Part shown: in pieces, positions 61,020 to 64,000 of the stretch
Layout of the letters: each line of letters starts with the position of its first letter
Numbering within the stretch: position 1 is the stretch's first letter
Assembly (NCBI GenBank): GCA_965197665.1
Contig: CBDANO010000005.1
Coordinates: forward strand, 558,001 to 622,000
Reading direction: 5' to 3'
Origin: CBDANO01 sp965197665
Lineage (GTDB): Bacteria > Chloroflexota > Dehalococcoidia > Lucifugimonadales > UBA3495
Length of the DNA: 64,000 nucleotides
Position numbers and translations under genes: made by a program
Notes under the pieces: generated by a model
The model's database searches: none
What the model saw: only the letters and a program-made list of their open reading frames with translations
Told to the model about the DNA's origin: nothing

Positions 61020-62231
61020 ATGCCGGACCAAGCGTTGTGCGACATCAAGGTCCTGGACTTTAGCCATTACATAGCCGGACCCTACGGTACCAAGCTGCTG
61101 GCCGACTATGGCGGCGACGTGGTCAAGGTGGAGCGTCCCGGCATCGGCGACCCGGCCAGGCGTATGGGCCCCTTCCCCGGCGACGCGCCCCACCACGAGA
61201 AAAGCGGCCTGTTTCTCCACCTCAACACCAACAAACGGAGCATCACCCTGAACTTGAAGAGCCCGGCCGGGCGTCAAATCGCTGTCGATCTGGCAAGGAC
61301 CGCCGATGTCGTCGTGGAAAGCTTCCGCCCCGGAACTATGGCCGGCTTCGACCTGGATTACCCCGCCTTGGCCGGCATCAACCCTAGGCTGGTCATGACC
61401 TCCGTCTCCAACTTCGGACAAACGGGTCCCTACCGGGACTACAAGGGATCGGAAATAGTCCTCTACGGCATGGGCGGCGAGATGTATTCCACAGGGCTGG
61501 AGGACCGGGAGCCTATCAAGTTGGGAGGAACGGTGAGCCTCTACCAAGCCGGCGCTATGGCGGCGGTAGCCACCATGGGAGCTTTGTTGGCGGCAAGGCA
61601 CGATGACACCGGTCAACAAGTGGACATTTCCATCATGGAAACCCAAGTGTCCAGCCAGGACCGGCGCGTCGCGGCCCTGGTCGGTTACCAGTACACCGGG
61701 GAGTTGGCGCCGCGACTCCCTTTGGGCCGCGGGGGCTACCCCTTCGGAATCTATCCCTGCTATGACGGTTATTTCGAGTGGTTCGGCGGGTTCATGTACT
61801 TTCCCCGAGTGGTCAAGATGTTGGGGGAACCCGACTTCCTGAGAGACCCCAAATGGACCGCTCCCACAGCCCAATCCGACCCGGAACTCATCGAGGAATT
61901 CAATGCCTATTTCTTGGGTTGGTGCTTGGAGCACACCAAGAAGGAGCTGTGGGAGAAAGCTCAGGCCGCCGGCGTCATCAGCGCCCCCTTGAACACCATG
62001 GAAGACGTCCTTGCCGACCCTGTATTCGCCGAACGCGGCGCCTTCGCCTCGATGGAACACAAAGAGGCTGGGGAGACGTTATTGCCCGGCCGGCCGTTCA
62101 TCATGGACGAAACGCCGTGGTGCCTCAGGCGTCCAGCGCCGCTACTGGGTGAGCACAACGAAGAAGTCCTTGACACTCTGGGATACAGCCAAAGAGACCT
62201 AGTTAGGCTCCGGCATCAGGGCGTTATCTAG
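61020..62231 (+). CDS. CaiB/BaiF-family CoA-transferase 1
   Basis: Class III CoA-transferase of 403 residues, moving CoA between carboxylic acids. Landmarks are VLDFSHYIAGPYGTKLLADYGGDVVKVERPG, LNTNKRSITLNLKSPAGRQIAVDLARTADVVVESFRPG and SNFGQTGPYRDYKGSEIVLYGMGG, then the C-terminal GVISAPLNTMEDVLADPVFAERGAF. It is followed by an esterase and a second CoA-transferase, suggesting a degradation pathway for organic acids. Confidence 0.93.
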   Translation: MPDQALCDIKVLDFSHYIAGPYGTKLLADYGGDVVKVERPGIGDPARRMGPFPGDAPHHEKSGLFLHLNTNKRSITLNLKSPAGRQIAVDLARTADVVVESFRPGTMAGFDLDYPALAGINPRLVMTSVSNFGQTGPYRDYKGSEIVLYGMGGEMYSTGLEDREPIKLGGTVSLYQAGAMAAVATMGALLAARHDDTGQQVDISIMETQVSSQDRRVAALVGYQYTGELAPRLPLGRGGYPFGIYPCYDGYFEWFGGFMYFPRVVKMLGEPDFLRDPKWTAPTAQSDPELIEEFNAYFLGWCLEHTKKELWEKAQAAGVISAPLNTMEDVLADPVFAERGAFASMEHKEAGETLLPGRPFIMDETPWCLRRPAPLLGEHNEEVLDTLGYSQRDLVRLRHQGVI

Positions 62232-62324
62232 GGGCTTAATTGGAGGCGTATTCCAAAAGAGCGGGTCAACTTCTCTAAGAACCGCGGAAGCCTATCCGAA
62301 GACTATCAACATAGGGGACGCTAA

Positions 62325-63209
62325 ATGAATAACAAAGACCTTACCGGTTTCTGGCAGCGCACCACCGAGGAACTGGCCCAAACACCAATCAACGCCGCGT
62401 TGGAAGAGGAACCCAACCTCAGCGACCGGGAGTACGTCACCTACGGGGTGGCCTTGGACAGCTTCCAGGGGCGGCGGCTTCGCGGTTGGTACTCAGTGCC
62501 CAACGACCTGAGGCACGGCGGGAAGGTACCGGCGGTTTTGGCGGTGCCCGGTTACATCGGAGAGAAACCAATCCCCTTTTACTTGGTGGCCAGCGGCTTC
62601 GCCGTGCTGACCCTATTCCCAAGGGGGCAAGGCGAGAGTATGCAGGAGTGGCAGTTGGAGTTCGGTACCAAGCTGACCTATAACATCTTGGACAAAGAAA
62701 AATACTACTACCGGGGCGGGTACATGGACTGCCTGCGGGGCTTGGACTTCCTTTGCTCCCGGCAAGAGATCGACCAGTCCCGGTTGGGAATGTGGAGCCG
62801 CAGCCAGGGCGGCGGACTAACCCTGACCACGGCGGCTTTGGACACTCGATTGCAAGCGGCGGTGGCCGAAGAACCCTTCCTTTGCAACTATCCCGTCGCG
62901 ATAGATATCGACACCCCGCCGTACCACGAGTTGCGCGACTACGCCGCCGAGCACCCGGAACAACGCCAAGATATGCTGGATACCCTGGCTTACTTCGACA
63001 CCCTCAACCTAGCGGAGTGCATCAGTTGCCCCACCTTGGTTAACGTGGGCATGAAAGACTACATATGCCCTTATGGAACGATCATGCCGGTGTTCGAGAG
63101 AATTACCGGGCCCAAAGCGGTTCACGTGTACCCGGACCTGGACCACAATCCTTGCACCGATTTCAACGCCCACGCCATGAGCTGGCTGCGCCGCTACTTG
63201 GGCGCCTGA
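62325..63209 (+). CDS. Acetyl xylan esterase (AXE1)-like alpha/beta hydrolase
   Basis: 294 residues. The start GFWQRTTEELAQTPINAALEEEPNLS and VALDSFQGRRLRGWYSVP are typical of AXE1/cephalosporin-C deacetylases. The nucleophile elbow is LGMWSRSQGGGLTL (GxSxG-like), the acid is in VNVGMKDYICPYGT and the His in DLDHNPCTDF. It removes acetyl groups from sugars or related esters. It is likely co-transcribed with the flanking CoA-transferases. Confidence 0.87.
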   Translation: MNNKDLTGFWQRTTEELAQTPINAALEEEPNLSDREYVTYGVALDSFQGRRLRGWYSVPNDLRHGGKVPAVLAVPGYIGEKPIPFYLVASGFAVLTLFPRGQGESMQEWQLEFGTKLTYNILDKEKYYYRGGYMDCLRGLDFLCSRQEIDQSRLGMWSRSQGGGLTLTTAALDTRLQAAVAEEPFLCNYPVAIDIDTPPYHELRDYAAEHPEQRQDMLDTLAYFDTLNLAECISCPTLVNVGMKDYICPYGTIMPVFERITGPKAVHVYPDLDHNPCTDFNAHAMSWLRRYLGA

Positions 63210-63349
63210 ATCCTAACGACCGCCTTGAGCAGTTCAGAATCAGGGGGAACGACCCTTGTTCTTTCTGAAAAACAAGGGTGACTCACGCATTGAGATTGGC
63301 GGCGCGGCGGCGGCCAAACCGACAGCCCGAGCTAGGGAGACCCTTGCAA

Positions 63350-63445
63350 GACCCCTTCTCCCTCTGAGAGAGGGTTGGGGTGAGAGCGTCTTTCAGCTTC
63401 AGGGGAGGCCCTGGATACCGGCTTTCGCCAGTATGACGAAAGTTA
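63350..63445 (+). repeat. Repeat remnants (MITE core piece and REP-like unit)
   Basis: CCCCTTCTCCCTCTGAGAGAGGG resembles the internal hairpin of the MITE-like family but lacks its ends. It is followed by CTGGATACCGGCTTTCGCCAG with TATGACG, a relative of the ACTCCGGCCTTCGCCGGAG-TGACGG palindrome at 56092. Between the esterase and the last gene. Confidence 0.5.
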
Positions 63446-63486
63446 TGCAAAGGTCTCAGTTAGGCGGGGAGGGAAAAGCGCTTAGG

Positions 63487-64000
63487 ATGCCGAAATTGCC
63501 CTTGGAAGGCGTTAAGGTAATAGACCTTACCCTGGTTTGGGCTGGGCCTTACGCCACAACGCTGCTGTCGGACCTAGGCGCCGAAATCATCCGCGTGGAG
63601 TCCACCCGGTTCTTTGCGCCCATGAGCCGGGGCTACATGGCCCATCCCCCCCAGGAAATGGTAAAGGACTTCATGGTTTGGGTGGGCGGCTTGCCGGACC
63701 GGGAGGTGGGAGAAAGGCCCTGGAACCGCTGGCCCCTCTTCAATTCCCACGCTAGGAACAAGCGGAGCATGACCGTTGACCTGTTGACACCGGAAGGGAA
63801 AGAGGTGTTTCAACGCTTGCTCCGCATCAGCGACGTCTTGGTGGAGAATAACCCTACCGAGACCATGGAAAAGCTCGGTCTGACCTACGACGCCCTAAAG
63901 TGGGTCAAGCCTGACATCATCATGCTGCGCATGCCCTCCTACGGCAATACCGGCCCCTACAAGAATTACCGGGGCATCGGCTCGATGAACGAAGACGTGG
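63487..64000 (+). CDS. CaiB/BaiF-family CoA-transferase 2 (partial, runs off the window)
   Basis: The first 171 codons are open to the window edge. The start VKVIDLTLVWAGPYATTLLSDLGAEIIRVES, then NKRSMTVDLLTPEGKEVFQRLLRISDVLVENNP and RMPSYGNTGPYKNYRGIGS, match class III CoA-transferases. ATG 63487 follows TTAGG. An insert relative to the first CoA-transferase (MSRGYMAHPPQEMVKDFMVWVGGLPD) shows they are separate subfamilies. Confidence 0.9.
   Translation, partial: MPKLPLEGVKVIDLTLVWAGPYATTLLSDLGAEIIRVESTRFFAPMSRGYMAHPPQEMVKDFMVWVGGLPDREVGERPWNRWPLFNSHARNKRSMTVDLLTPEGKEVFQRLLRISDVLVENNPTETMEKLGLTYDALKWVKPDIIMLRMPSYGNTGPYKNYRGIGSMNEDV

Noticed and set aside
60702..62060. 452-codon minus-strand frame opposite the CoA-transferase
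   Set aside because: Antisense to a clear CaiB/BaiF gene and to the CoA-binding gene; no recognisable domain.

Overview
The window looks like a chromosomal stretch from an uncultivated Chloroflexota bacterium, most likely a Dehalococcoidia/SAR202-type lineage. This rests on three impressions, not on a phylogeny: the EVTREVEVTREVE-type linker after the lipobox of the substrate-binding protein (typical of Chloroflexota lipoproteins), the mix of CaiB/BaiF CoA-transferases, class III aminotransferases, EthD-like and PIG-L proteins, and the style of the tuf-rpmG-secE-nusG-rplKAJL cluster. It may be a metagenome-derived sequence: two genes (28143-29192 and folE) carry single-base shifts in G/C runs.

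Region 1 (1-23635) is a mobile island. The right-hand 1030 bases of an IS21-family element open the window, and the same sequence returns in direct orientation at the end of a complete IS21 copy (21389-23635). Between the two copies lie an ISNCY element, an IS630 element, remnants of IS3-type elements, a second unrelated IS21 element, and a cargo of about 12 kb (4339-16449). The cargo holds a NEW3-domain protein with an ABC exporter pair, then a sugar-type catabolic cassette: ABC importer (two paralogous permeases, one ATPase, one lipoprotein binding protein), an SDR dehydrogenase, a Gfo/Idh/MocA dehydrogenase and two TIM-barrel epimerase-like proteins that have lost predicted metal ligands. 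The layout is that of a composite transposon or IS-bracketed island.

Region 2 (23636-25117) is a graveyard: a ScoMcrA-like restriction gene cut by the IS21 end, an IS630 scrap and a truncated AAA ATPase. Region 3 (25123-32862, minus strand) holds two class III aminotransferases, a frameshifted conserved protein, a beta-hydroxyacid dehydrogenase, a carboxymuconolactone decarboxylase-like protein, an MBL-fold hydrolase and apt.

Region 4 (33006-38483, plus strand) is the translation/transcription core: a strong promoter, tRNA-Thr(UGU), tRNA-Tyr(GUA), tRNA-Thr(GGU), tuf, rpmG, secE, nusG, rplK, rplA, an L10-leader-like segment, rplJ, rplL and a small zinc-ribbon protein. rpoBC do not follow. Region 5 (38455-48586) holds an S41-type peptidase homologue without its serine nucleophile, EthD-like and PIG-L proteins, two polysaccharide-deacetylase-like proteins, a tandem-GNAT protein, a DUF502 membrane protein, an MshA-like glycosyltransferase and a FemAB/CelD-like protein.

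Region 6 (48564-55755, minus strand) is a housekeeping run: glyA, rpsF (with a long acidic repeat tail), ssb, rpsR, a SurA-like foldase, hom, thrC and folE. Region 7 (56215-64000) has a methyltransferase, a CocE/NonD hydrolase, trxB, a CoA-binding (YccU-like) protein, two CaiB/BaiF CoA-transferases and an AXE1-like esterase. The CoA-binding gene has an in-frame UGA where relatives have a conserved cysteine, followed by a SECIS-like hairpin and a family-like C-terminus; this selenocysteine candidate is the most interesting single observation here. A MITE-like family (32008-32162, 46093-46249) and REP-like palindromes are scattered between genes.
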